A stretch of 64,000 bases of DNA, taken from contig NZ_LDJL01000002.1 in the NCBI RefSeq assembly GCF_001431405.1, positions 1-64,000 on the forward strand. The letters run 5' to 3'. The notes beneath the pieces were generated by a model that did not search any database, had not been told where the DNA came from, and was given only the letters and a program-made list of their open reading frames with translations. The DNA is from Pseudoxanthomonas dokdonensis (GTDB lineage Bacteria; Pseudomonadota; Gammaproteobacteria; Xanthomonadales; Xanthomonadaceae). Below, piece after piece: positions 36,334 through 45,404 of the stretch; position 1 is the stretch's first letter, and each line of letters starts with the position of its first letter. Both the position numbers and the translations under genes were made by a program.

Positions 36334-38720
36334 GGTTGGGTGGTTTCTTCCGCGGCCTGTTCGGCCGGTTCTGGTTTCCTGTCCAGGCCGAACCAGCTGC
36401 GCCAGCCACCGCTTTCCTGTTCCTGCGGTGGCGGTTCGATGACACAGCTGGCATAGGCCGGTGCGAAGCCGGCGACGAAGGCGAACCGGCGTGCGCCCGG
36501 GCAGGTCTGGTCACTGCTGTTGTTGCCGACCACCCACTGCCAGTCGATGCCCTTGCCGGAAACCCGCAGCGGCGCGCTGGGCAGACGGCTGAACAGTGTC
36601 GACCACACCCGCATGCCGCCGGTGGCGCCGTACAGGCCGGTCTGCTCGTTCTTGTCGTTGCCCATCCACACCACCGCCAGGTGGTCGCCGGTGTAGCCGG
36701 CATACCAGCTGTCGCGGCCATCGTTGCTGGTGCCGGTCTTGCCGGCCGACTGCAGCCGGCCGAGGCCATCGCTGAGCAGGCGCCGGCCGGTGCCGTTGCT
36801 GACCACGTCCTGCAGGGCGACGCTGATCAGGTTGGCGGCGACCGAATCGCCGGCCTGCGCCGGTGCCGGTGTCTTGTCGTAGCGCTTGAGCATGCGCCCG
36901 GACGGGTCCAGCACCCCGCGCACCGCATGCAGCGGCTGGATTTCGCCACCGGAAGCGAGGAACTGGTACAGCTGCGCCATCGCATAGGGACTTTGATCGG
37001 TGGAGCCGAGAATCAGCGATGGATTCGGCTCGGCCTTGATCCCGGCCAGCACCTGGATCAGTTCGGCCAGCCGCTGCGGATCGACACTCATGCCCAGGCG
37101 CACGGTGGCCTGGTTATACGAATGCGCCAATGCGTCGATCAGGCGCACCGTGCCGTGACTGCGATTGTCGGAGTTGCCGGGACTCCAGCGCCGGTTCTTG
37201 CCCAGTTGCACGGTGACCGGCGAGTCATCGACCCAACTGGCCAGCGAATAGCGATCCGGCTGTGCCAGCGCCAGCAGATAGACGAACGGCTTGAGCAGCG
37301 AACCGACCGGCCGTTGCGCCTCGATGGCGCGGTTGAAACCGGGCTTGGCGACATCGCGGCTGCCGACCACGGCCAGCACGTCGCCATTGTGGACGTCGGT
37401 CACCACCACCCCGGCCTGCAGCGGCGGCCGCTTCTTGTTTTCCAGCGACTTGATGGTGCGGGTGACCGCGCCTTCGGCATAGGCCTGCGCCGAGGGTGAC
37501 ATGCCGGTCATCACGCTCAGTCCGGCCCCCTGCAGCGCGCCTTCGGGATAGTCGCGGGCCAGCTGGCGGCGGACCAGATCGACATAGGCCGGGAAGCGGT
37601 TGGCGGCGGCGATGCCGGGATTTTCGCTGATGCCCAGCGGTGCGGCCAGCGCGCGCTGGTATTCGGCCTGGTCAATCAGGTTGCTCTGCAGCAGCTTGCC
37701 GAGGACGAAGTCACGGCGCTGCCTGGCCCGCTGCGGGTGCCGGCGCGGGTCGTAGAACGACGGGCCCTTGACCATGCCGATCATCAGTGCGACCTGCTCG
37801 GTGGTCAGCGCATCCAGATCGCGGTTGAACCAGAACTCCGAAGCCGCCGATACGCCGTGGATGGCCTGGTTGCCACGCTGGCCCAGGTAGACCTGGTTGA
37901 AATACGCCTCCAGCAGGGTGCGCTTGTCGTAGCGCGCTTCCAGAATCAGCGCGTACAGGATTTCGTTGAACTTGCGGCTGAGGGTGACTTCCTTGCCGAT
38001 GCCGAGCAGGCCGCTGCGTGCCAGCTGCTGGGTCAGGGTGCTGGCGCCCTGGCGCGACTCGCCACCGGAACGCAGCATCACCCATGCGGCGCGGATCATG
38101 CCGCTGATGTCAATGCCATGATGCGTCTTGAAGTCGCGGTCCTCGACCGCCTGCAGGCCGGTCAACAGCAGTTCCGGCACTTCTTCCAGCCGCACCAGCC
38201 GGCGCTCTTCCTGCTTCTGACCGTACAGGGTGGCGATCCGCGCCGGGTCCAGCCGCGCGGACTTCAGCGCCTTGCGGCTGTCGGCCTGGCGCACGCTGGC
38301 GACCCGGCCGCCAGAGAGGCTGACATCCAGCTGCCGCGGCTCGATCCGGCCATCCAGGTCCATGTAGCCACGGGTGGCGATGCGGTAGCGGCTGCCTTGC
38401 TTGTGGTAGGTGCCGGGGATCTGGCCACGGCCATCGTCACGGTAGGCGGCCGCTTCCAGCTCGGTCTTCAGCATCTGCGCATCCATCGCCAGTCCCGGCG
38501 CCAGTTGCAGCGGACGCGCGTAGACCCGGGTCGGGATCTGCCAGCGCAGCTCGCCGAAGCGCTGGCTGACCTGGTGATTGAGATACAGCGTGTACGGAAT
38601 CAGGAACCCCAGTCCCAGTCCCGCCGCCGCCAACAACAAGGTGAGCAGGTGACGACGCCACGCCGGCGTGGGTGAATCGCTGTCGTCGTGGTGGTCGTCG
38701 GAATGATCGTTATGGGCCAC
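36330..38720 (-). CDS. mrcB: Penicillin-binding protein 1B (bifunctional peptidoglycan synthase)
   Basis: 796 residues from a GTG start at 38720. A short cytoplasmic His/Asp-rich tail precedes one membrane helix near residues 25-47. A UB2H-like region follows, then the GT51 glycosyltransferase (EDRDF near 193, ASTLTQQLARSG, QVYLGQRGNQAIHG). The transpeptidase has SxxK as SLLKPF near 474, SYN as SYNQ, and KTGT near 660. The C-terminal tail is Glu/Pro-rich. It polymerises and cross-links peptidoglycan from the inner membrane. It heads the group mrcB, TPR lipoprotein, yoaA, tsaB. Confidence 0.95.
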   Translation of the reverse strand: MAHNDHSDDHHDDSDSPTPAWRRHLLTLLLAAAGLGLGFLIPYTLYLNHQVSQRFGELRWQIPTRVYARPLQLAPGLAMDAQMLKTELEAAAYRDDGRGQIPGTYHKQGSRYRIATRGYMDLDGRIEPRQLDVSLSGGRVASVRQADSRKALKSARLDPARIATLYGQKQEERRLVRLEEVPELLLTGLQAVEDRDFKTHHGIDISGMIRAAWVMLRSGGESRQGASTLTQQLARSGLLGIGKEVTLSRKFNEILYALILEARYDKRTLLEAYFNQVYLGQRGNQAIHGVSAASEFWFNRDLDALTTEQVALMIGMVKGPSFYDPRRHPQRARQRRDFVLGKLLQSNLIDQAEYQRALAAPLGISENPGIAAANRFPAYVDLVRRQLARDYPEGALQGAGLSVMTGMSPSAQAYAEGAVTRTIKSLENKKRPPLQAGVVVTDVHNGDVLAVVGSRDVAKPGFNRAIEAQRPVGSLLKPFVYLLALAQPDRYSLASWVDDSPVTVQLGKNRRWSPGNSDNRSHGTVRLIDALAHSYNQATVRLGMSVDPQRLAELIQVLAGIKAEPNPSLILGSTDQSPYAMAQLYQFLASGGEIQPLHAVRGVLDPSGRMLKRYDKTPAPAQAGDSVAANLISVALQDVVSNGTGRRLLSDGLGRLQSAGKTGTSNDGRDSWYAGYTGDHLAVVWMGNDKNEQTGLYGATGGMRVWSTLFSRLPSAPLRVSGKGIDWQWVVGNNSSDQTCPGARRFAFVAGFAPAYASCVIEPPPQEQESGGWRSWFGLDRKPEPAEQAAEETTQP

Positions 38721-38814
38721 GGGGATGAGACAATGGAAGTTCCGGCCAGTCTAACGCAGGCACTCCCGCGCGGACCGGTCCGGGGTCCCACCGCTCAGCT
38801 GGAGTTGCAACCGG

Positions 38815-40914
38815 ATGTCGATGTCGCTGGCCGAAGTGCGTTTCATGTTCGAACGCGCCCGCGGCCTGATCCAACGCGGATTGACCAGCCTGCGCACGCG
38901 TGGCTGGCAGGCCAGCTGGGAGCGGGTGAAGCGCCAGTTCGCCCGCCACACGCCACTGCCGGCCGAGGCACTCTATCTGCCAGCCAACGTGCCGTTCGCC
39001 GCGTTCGCGGTACCCGCCAGCAGCACCCCCAGCGCCAGCATCATCATCCCGGTCTACAACCAGGTCGAGCATACCCTGGCCTGCCTGCGTGCATTGGCCG
39101 CGCATCCGCCGGCGGCCAACATCGAAATCCTGGTGGTCGATGACGGCAGCAGCGATCAGACCGGGCAATGGCTGCCGCAGCTGCAGGGGCTGCATTACCA
39201 CCGCCGCGCCAGCAACGGCGGCTTCATCGCCGCCTGCAACGACGGCGCCGCGCGCGCCCGCGGCGACTACCTGGTGTTCCTCAACAACGACACCGTGCCG
39301 CAGCCGGGCTGGCTGGATGCGCTGCTCGGCACCTTCAGTGATTACCCGGAAGCGGGCCTGGTCGGCGCCCAGCTGGTGTATCCCGATGGCCGGCTGCAGG
39401 AGGCCGGCGGCATTGTCTTCGCCGATGGCAGCGCCTGGAACTACGGCCGCTTCGAGTCACCGGAACATCCGCTGTTCGGCAGCGTGCGGGCGGCGGATTA
39501 CTGCTCGGGCGCGGCTATCGCCGTTCCACGGGTTCTGTTCGAAGAGCTGGGTGGATTCGATACCCGCTATACCCCCGCCTATTACGAGGACACCGACCTG
39601 GCCTTCGCGGTCCGCCAGGCCGGTCGCCAGGTGCTGTACCAGCCACAATCGCGGGTCGTGCACATGGAAGGGGTGACCTCGGGCACCGACCCCGGCAGCG
39701 GCACCAAGGCCTATCAGTTGCGCAACCGCGCGGTATTCGAACAGAAGTGGCGCGCGGTCCTGCAGCAGCACGCGGCGGCTGGCGGCGTACCGGGCGCGGC
39801 GATGGCACACCGTCGCCAGCGCGAGATCCTGATCATCGACGAGGTAACGCCACGTCCGGACCACGATTCCGGCTCGCTGCGGCTGGTCAACCTGATGCGA
39901 CTGCTGATTCAGGAGGGTGCGCACGTGGTGTTCCTGCCTACCTCGCTGCAATATGCTGGCCGCTACACGCAGGCCCTGCGGGCAATCGGAGTCGAGGTCT
40001 GGCACGAACCCTGGTGCCAGCGGCCGGCGCGCTGGCTGGCGAGCCACGGCCCACGTTTCAGCAGCGTGCTGATGTCGCGTCACTACGTCGCGTCGGAGTT
40101 CATGCCACTGGTGCGCCGTTACGCGCCGCAGGCGCAGCGGGTGTTCGACAGCGTCGATCTGCATTACCTGCGTGAGTCACGCGCTGCGGAATTAATCAAC
40201 GACAAGGCCCTGCGGCGTTCAGCCGCGGCCACCCGCAGGAAAGAGCTGGCGGTAATCGCCGCCGCGCATGCAACGCTGGTGGTCAGCCCGACCGAAAAAC
40301 AATTGCTGGCGAGGGATGCCGCCGACAGCCGGGTCGAGGTGGTGTCCAACCTGCACCAGCCGGCGACGTCGGCATTTCCGTTCGCACAGCGGCGTGATCT
40401 GTTGTTCGTCGGTGGCTTCCGCCATCCACCCAATGCCGATGCGGTGCGCTGGTTCGTCAGCGAAATCCTGCCGCGCGCGCGCCAGCTGCTGCCGGCGCTG
40501 CAGTTCCACTGCATCGGCAGTGATCCGGGCGCCGACATTCTGGCCCTGGCCGGGCAGCCTGGCGTCCACATCCATGGCTATGTCGAAGATCTGCAGCCGT
40601 ATCTGGATGGCTGCCGGCTGGCCCTGGCGCCGCTGCGCTACGGCGCCGGGGTCAAGGGCAAGATCAACCTGAGCATGGCCCACGGACAACCGGTGGTCGC
40701 CACCACCTGCGCGGTCGAAGGCATGCATCTGGTTGATGGTCACGATGTGCTGGTGGCCGACGATGCGCAGGCCTTCGCCGACGCCATCGTGCGCCTGTAT
40801 GGTGACGAGGATCTGTGGCAAGCGCTGAGCCGCAACGGGATTGAAAACGTCCGCCAGCATTTCTCGCTGGACTCGGCCCGCGCTGCGGTGCGCGCGGTGT
40901 TTTTCGCTGACTGA
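38815..40914 (+). CDS. Two-domain glycosyltransferase (GT2-GT4 fusion)
   Basis: 699 residues. Residues about 70-320 form a GT2 domain: SIIIPVYNQVEHTLACLRAL, LVVDDGSSDQT, YLVFLNNDTVPQPGWL and the catalytic-type EDTDLAFAVRQAG. From about 350 a GT4-like domain follows with a Rossmann pattern (LLFVGGFRHPPNADAVRWF) and GYVEDLQPYLDGCRLALAPLRYGAGVKGK near the C-terminus. Such fusions make heteropolysaccharides, lipopolysaccharide or surface glycans, and the product here is unknown. The start may be at 38815 or the ATG two codons later. It is divergent from mrcB across 94 bases. Confidence 0.9.
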   Translation: MSMSLAEVRFMFERARGLIQRGLTSLRTRGWQASWERVKRQFARHTPLPAEALYLPANVPFAAFAVPASSTPSASIIIPVYNQVEHTLACLRALAAHPPAANIEILVVDDGSSDQTGQWLPQLQGLHYHRRASNGGFIAACNDGAARARGDYLVFLNNDTVPQPGWLDALLGTFSDYPEAGLVGAQLVYPDGRLQEAGGIVFADGSAWNYGRFESPEHPLFGSVRAADYCSGAAIAVPRVLFEELGGFDTRYTPAYYEDTDLAFAVRQAGRQVLYQPQSRVVHMEGVTSGTDPGSGTKAYQLRNRAVFEQKWRAVLQQHAAAGGVPGAAMAHRRQREILIIDEVTPRPDHDSGSLRLVNLMRLLIQEGAHVVFLPTSLQYAGRYTQALRAIGVEVWHEPWCQRPARWLASHGPRFSSVLMSRHYVASEFMPLVRRYAPQAQRVFDSVDLHYLRESRAAELINDKALRRSAAATRRKELAVIAAAHATLVVSPTEKQLLARDAADSRVEVVSNLHQPATSAFPFAQRRDLLFVGGFRHPPNADAVRWFVSEILPRARQLLPALQFHCIGSDPGADILALAGQPGVHIHGYVEDLQPYLDGCRLALAPLRYGAGVKGKINLSMAHGQPVVATTCAVEGMHLVDGHDVLVADDAQAFADAIVRLYGDEDLWQALSRNGIENVRQHFSLDSARAAVRAVFFAD

Positions 40915-40930
40915 ACCCGCTTCGGCGGTG

Positions 40931-42544
40931 TCAACGGCGGCCGCCGCCGGCGTTGGCGCTGCGCACGCGGCTGGCGAAATCCGCCACCCCGGCGGCATTG
41001 GCATCCAGCGCCATCGCCTCGCGCATCGCCCGGTTGGCGAACGCCAGGTCACCGGCACCGAGCTGTTCGTTGCCGACCGCGACCCATTTCTGCGCAAGCC
41101 GGCGCTTGCCGCTGGCCAACCCGGCGTCCATCGGCGCCAGCGATTGCCACGCCTGCAGGCAGGCCTGCGAACGGCCGATCCGGTTCTGCTGCAACTCATG
41201 TTCGAAACAGCCACGGATGTTCGGCAACAGGCGTGTGGCGGCAAGCCGTACCCGCGCATCATCGGGCGCGATCGCCTGCGCCGAACGCAACGCGTCGTAC
41301 GCGCTCTCGCCTGGCGGTGACAACCAGTCGCCGCGTGCTTCGGCCTGTTGCATGCGCGCCAGCAACTGGTCCAACCGCGCAGGATCGGCACGCGGTACGC
41401 GTTGTTTCGCGCTGGCCTGCAGGCTCGCCAGTTCGCGCCTGCCCTCGGCAATGGCCGCCAGTCCCGGTGCCAGCTCCGTCGCCTGCTCCAGCGCCGCATT
41501 GGCCGCTTTGAACTGGAAGTCCGCCGCCAGCGCCTGCGCCTGTCGCACCTTCGCCATCGCCGCCCGCTGCAAGCCCTGGCGGGAGCCGCTGTCATTCGGG
41601 TCGACCGCCAGGATCGCGCGATAGCCGCTGGCCGCCTGCGCGATATGGTCCTGCGCCAGCTGCCGATCCGCCTGTTCGCGTTGTTGCTGGATCAGCGTGG
41701 CCAGTTGCGCCCGCGCTTCCGGCAGCGCCACGTGTCCGGGATCAAACTGCTCGACCTGGCTGATCAACGCCGCCGCTTCCGCCAGTTGCCCATGCTGCAA
41801 CAGCCCATCAAGCGGCTGCAGCAGATCCGACAACGCGTCCTCGCGCCCTTCCAGCGCCGCCATCAGATCCGGCTGCAGGACCAGGATGCGCTGGTACAGC
41901 GGCAGCGCGGCATCGGTCGCGCCGACCAGCCGGCCCTGCTCACGCGCCTGATCCGCGCGCAGCAGCAGATCGTCGATACCGGCGGCATCGGCCTGCGCCC
42001 TACGCAGCTCGGCGGCGACGGCATCGGCCTGCTCACGCGGCACCTGCAGGTCACGCGCCAGCGCCAGTGATCGCTGGGCCTGCGCCAGGTCATTGCCGGC
42101 GAGCGCGGTACGTGCCTGCTGCAACGCCTGCACTGCGACCTCGGCCAGCCCGGCGCGGGCATCGCCGCGATCATTGTCCAGCGCCTGCGCGGCTTCGAAA
42201 TACTGGCGCGCACCGTGGCCGGCCGGGTCATCCAGGCGGCCTTCGGCCAGCGCCTGCCGGCCCTGCACCAGCAACGCCTGGGCACGGGTCTGTGGCCACA
42301 GCCGATCCGCCAATGGCTGTCTCAGCAACACCACCAACAGCACCAGCAACAGCAGGATCGTGAGCGCGATCCAGCCACGGCGACGACGGCGCGGTGGCGG
42401 ATGGCGGGTGGGTTGGTGGCCACCGATGTCGACGCCGGGATCGGCATCGATGTTCTGCCAGTCCACGCGGGGTTCGTGGCGTCGGTGTGGATCCGGTGGC
42501 AGGGATGGGCGGTCGCGCGTCACCTGCGCAGGATACCCAATCAA
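40931..42544 (-). CDS. Unknown single-pass membrane protein with a long helical, TPR-like C-terminal domain
   Basis: 537 residues if it begins at the TTG at 42544, overlapping the relA stop; other starts downstream (for example GTG at 42523) are possible. The first 50 residues are basic and Pro-rich. One membrane helix follows (GWIALTILLLLVLLVVLL, about residues 57-74), and the rest is a Leu/Ala/Gln-rich helical array with repeated patterns such as QQARTALAGNDLAQAQRSLALAR. It resembles TPR/SEL1-type repeats, although no family could be named. It is tightly coupled to relA, so a role in stress signalling or envelope assembly is possible but unproven. Confidence 0.75.
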   Translation of the reverse strand: MIGYPAQVTRDRPSLPPDPHRRHEPRVDWQNIDADPGVDIGGHQPTRHPPPRRRRRGWIALTILLLLVLLVVLLRQPLADRLWPQTRAQALLVQGRQALAEGRLDDPAGHGARQYFEAAQALDNDRGDARAGLAEVAVQALQQARTALAGNDLAQAQRSLALARDLQVPREQADAVAAELRRAQADAAGIDDLLLRADQAREQGRLVGATDAALPLYQRILVLQPDLMAALEGREDALSDLLQPLDGLLQHGQLAEAAALISQVEQFDPGHVALPEARAQLATLIQQQREQADRQLAQDHIAQAASGYRAILAVDPNDSGSRQGLQRAAMAKVRQAQALAADFQFKAANAALEQATELAPGLAAIAEGRRELASLQASAKQRVPRADPARLDQLLARMQQAEARGDWLSPPGESAYDALRSAQAIAPDDARVRLAATRLLPNIRGCFEHELQQNRIGRSQACLQAWQSLAPMDAGLASGKRRLAQKWVAVGNEQLGAGDLAFANRAMREAMALDANAAGVADFASRVRSANAGGGRR

Positions 42545-44682
42545 GCTGAACGTCTTGCTTCCTGCACCCCCGGCAACGCATCCAGTTTGCCGAGCAAGGT
42601 CGACAGCTGGCCGAAATCAGTGACCCGCAGCCGCACCCGGATCTGGGCCCGGCCGCTGTCCTGGCGGGTGTCACTGTGGATGCCGAGCAGATGCGCATCT
42701 TCCTGCGCAATCAGCGTGGTGATGTCCTTCAGCAACCATTTGCGGTCAAAGCCTTCGATCACCACGTCGGCTTCGTAACCGCCCTTGGCCTGCGCCCATT
42801 CCACTGGCAGCACCCGTTGCGGATGCTGGGCCGCCAGTCGTTGCAGCGACCGGCAGTGGCGGCGATGCACGCTGACGCCGCGACCGCGGGTCAGGTAACC
42901 GACAATCGGCTCGCCCGGCACCGGCTGGCAGCAGCGGGCAATCTGCACCAGCAGATTGCCGACACCTTCGACGGTGAAGGTACTGTCGCCTATCGCCTTC
43001 GGCTTGGGCGGCGGACGCTTGGGACCCGGCGGCGCCGCCGGCGCGGCACTGGCACGCTGTTCCTCATGCAGCGCACGCGACACCTGGTGCGGGCCGACAT
43101 CGCCCAGCGCCACCTGGATGTACAGATCATCGATGCCGTCGGCGTGGAATCTGCGTGCCACCGCCGACAGGTCCGCCTGCTGCAGCCCCAGCCGCTTGAG
43201 TTCGCGATCCAGCAGCTCGCGGCCGGCCTGCAGGTTGCGCGCCCGGTCCAGTTTGTGGAACCAGGCCCGGACCTTGTCGCGCGAGCGGCCGCTGGCCAGG
43301 AAACCATTCGACGCCAGCAACCAGTCGCGGCGGGGTTCGCCGGTCTTGGAGGTCAGGATTTCGACCCGGTCGCCGCTGCGCAGCACATGGTTCAGCGGCA
43401 CGATACGGCCGTTGACCTTGGCCCCGCGGGTGCGGTGGCCGACCATCGTGTGCACGTGGTAGGCGAAGTCCAGCACGGTGCCGCCGCGCGGCAGATCGAT
43501 CACCTCTCCCTTCGGCGTCAGCGTGTAGACGCGCTCCTCGACGAGGGCCGCATCGAGGCCACCGGCCAGCTGGCGATCGTTGTCGCCGTTTTCCTGTGAC
43601 TGGTCCAGCAGCTGGCGCATCCATGCGATCTTGCGATCGAAGGCCTTGTCGGCGCCGCCTTCCTTGTAGCGCCAGTGCGCGGCCACGCCGAGCTCGGCCT
43701 GCGCGTGCATTTCATGGGTGCGGATCTGCACTTCCAGCGTGCGCCCTTCCGGCCCGATCACCGCGGTGTGCAGCGAGCGGTAATCGTTTGGCTTGGGGCG
43801 GGCGATGTAGTCGTCGAACTCGCTCGGTATCGGTGTCCACAGTGCGTGCACGATGCCAAGCACCGCGTAGCAGGTGGCAACGTCATCGACCGCTATGCGC
43901 ACCGCGCGCAGGTCGTACAGTTCGTCGATCGAGGCCTGCTTTTTCTGCATCTTCCGCCAGATGCTGTAGATGTGCTTGGGTCGGCCGCTGACCTCGGCGG
44001 CGATGCCGTGGCTGGCCAGCGACTGCCGCAACTGCTGCAGCACCGCGGCGATGTAGGTTTCGCGGCCGGTACGCTTTTCGTCCAGCTGCCGGGCGATGCG
44101 GCGATAGGTCTCGGGGTCGAGGAAGCGGAACGCCAGATCTTCCAGTTCCCACTTCAATTGCCAGATGCCGAGCCGGTTGGCCAGCGGCGCATGGATGTCG
44201 CGGGTCAGTTGCGCCAGGGCGACGCGTTCGCCCTCGGCCAGGGCACTGGCATGGCGCATCCGGGCCAGTTGCCGGGCGAGCAGGATCGGCACTACCCGCA
44301 GGTCGCGCACGATCGCCAGCAACAACCGCCGCAGGCCCTCGCTGTTGGCCTGCCGCTGCTGTTCGGCGTGCAGGGTCCAGACCTGATTGGCGGCAGCCTG
44401 GCCATCAAGCAGGCCACCGATGCTGGGCGCCCACTGCCGGGCCTGGGCCAGCAGCGGTTCCGGCAACGGCAACCCGAACAGCAGCGCGGCGGCGACCACA
44501 TCGGCGTCGGCGGACAGCATTTCCAGTGTCTGCAGGGTATCGGCCAGCACTGCCAGCGTCGTTTCATCCGGCACTGCGCTGGCCGCCAGCGCATCACGCA
44601 GGCCGTCGCGCAGCGGCGCCGGCACGCGTGCCAGCGCCGGTGAATCAAGCAGGCTTTCAGGGGTGGGGAGCGCGGTCGACAT
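42541..44682 (-). CDS. relA: (p)ppGpp synthetase RelA
   Basis: 713 residues from the ATG at 44682; an in-frame extension to 44793 lacks family similarity. The N-terminal HD-like region is degenerate, as expected for a RelA without hydrolase activity. The synthetase carries IYSIWRKMQKKQASIDELYDLRAVRI, EFDDYIARPKPNDYRSLHTAVIGP and EVQIRTHEMHAQAELGVAAHWRYKEGG. Then come TGS (VYTLTPKGEVIDLPRGGTVLDFAYHVHT), the zinc-finger-like CCQPVPG and CRSLQRL, and a C-terminal ACT domain. It makes (p)ppGpp on ribosomes stalled by uncharged tRNA. Confidence 0.94.
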   Translation of the reverse strand: MSTALPTPESLLDSPALARVPAPLRDGLRDALAASAVPDETTLAVLADTLQTLEMLSADADVVAAALLFGLPLPEPLLAQARQWAPSIGGLLDGQAAANQVWTLHAEQQRQANSEGLRRLLLAIVRDLRVVPILLARQLARMRHASALAEGERVALAQLTRDIHAPLANRLGIWQLKWELEDLAFRFLDPETYRRIARQLDEKRTGRETYIAAVLQQLRQSLASHGIAAEVSGRPKHIYSIWRKMQKKQASIDELYDLRAVRIAVDDVATCYAVLGIVHALWTPIPSEFDDYIARPKPNDYRSLHTAVIGPEGRTLEVQIRTHEMHAQAELGVAAHWRYKEGGADKAFDRKIAWMRQLLDQSQENGDNDRQLAGGLDAALVEERVYTLTPKGEVIDLPRGGTVLDFAYHVHTMVGHRTRGAKVNGRIVPLNHVLRSGDRVEILTSKTGEPRRDWLLASNGFLASGRSRDKVRAWFHKLDRARNLQAGRELLDRELKRLGLQQADLSAVARRFHADGIDDLYIQVALGDVGPHQVSRALHEEQRASAAPAAPPGPKRPPPKPKAIGDSTFTVEGVGNLLVQIARCCQPVPGEPIVGYLTRGRGVSVHRRHCRSLQRLAAQHPQRVLPVEWAQAKGGYEADVVIEGFDRKWLLKDITTLIAQEDAHLLGIHSDTRQDSGRAQIRVRLRVTDFGQLSTLLGKLDALPGVQEARRSA

Positions 44683-44850
44683 GACGCTGGAAGATCGGCA
44701 ACAAAGCCCTACATTAACGGATGCCGGCGGACCTTGTTGTGCACATTCGGCACTGCGCCACCACCGCCGCCAGCGTGCGCGCCGCAGCATCATTGTCGAA
44801 CCGCTGGCGAGGCGTTCTACACTAGCGCCTCATCGCCCCAGGAAAATCCC

Positions 44851-45366
44851 ATGAAGCATTTCCGTGTTCTCTGCCTTGCCGCCGCGTTGCTGTGCAGCAC
44901 CGCCGCATTCGCCCAGCAGGCTGCCGACGGCAATCCGCCGACCGATCTGAAGTCGCAGATGTCCAGCGAGCAGTTCAAGGCCGCCGGCCTGGACAAGCTG
45001 GATGCCTCCGAACTGGCCGCGCTCAATGACTGGTTGAACAAGAAGGTGGTCGCCCAGACCGCCATCGTCGCCGCCGCCGCCAAAGAAGAAGGGCGCAAGG
45101 AAGTGGTGCAGGAAAATCGTGGCTTCTTCGACTTCGGCACCAGTGAGCCGATCGAAAGCACCCTGACCGGCGATTTCAACGGCTTCGGCAAGGGCAAGAC
45201 CTATGTGCTGGCCAATGGCCAGGAATGGCAGCAGACCGATGCCGCCACGCTCGCAGGCGTGCGCAAGAGCTCGCCGGAAGTCAGCATCAAGCCTGGCACC
45301 CTGGGCGTGTGGTACATGCGGGTCAAGGGCTACAACACCACCGCCAAGGTCCAGCGCATCAAGTAA
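44851..45366 (+). CDS. Secreted protein of unknown function
   Basis: 171 residues from the ATG at 44851, preceded by AGGA. It has a clear Sec signal (ending AAFA) and a helical middle with Lys/Glu-rich stretches. A C-terminal part follows that looks like a small beta-domain (TLTGDFNGFGKGKTYVLANG, WYMRVKGYNTTAKVQRI). The family is not recognised. Similar exported proteins of this size with a KxxxVQRIK-type end occur in xanthomonads, but I cannot name the family. It is divergent from relA, with 168 bases between starts, and convergent with hrpA. Confidence 0.8.
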   Translation: MKHFRVLCLAAALLCSTAAFAQQAADGNPPTDLKSQMSSEQFKAAGLDKLDASELAALNDWLNKKVVAQTAIVAAAAKEEGRKEVVQENRGFFDFGTSEPIESTLTGDFNGFGKGKTYVLANGQEWQQTDAATLAGVRKSSPEVSIKPGTLGVWYMRVKGYNTTAKVQRIK

Positions 45367-45398
45367 GCCGCTGGGCCGACAGCGGCCCACCCAGCGGC
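45367..45398. terminator. Hairpin between convergent genes, possible bidirectional terminator
   Basis: GCCGCTGGG (45367-45375) pairs with CCCAGCGGC (45390-45398), with GGGCC/GGCCC pairing possible inside the loop. It sits in the 38-base gap between the unknown secreted protein and hrpA. There is no T-run on either side, so intrinsic termination is uncertain. Confidence 0.4.
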
Positions 45399-45404
45399 AG
45401 CTGT

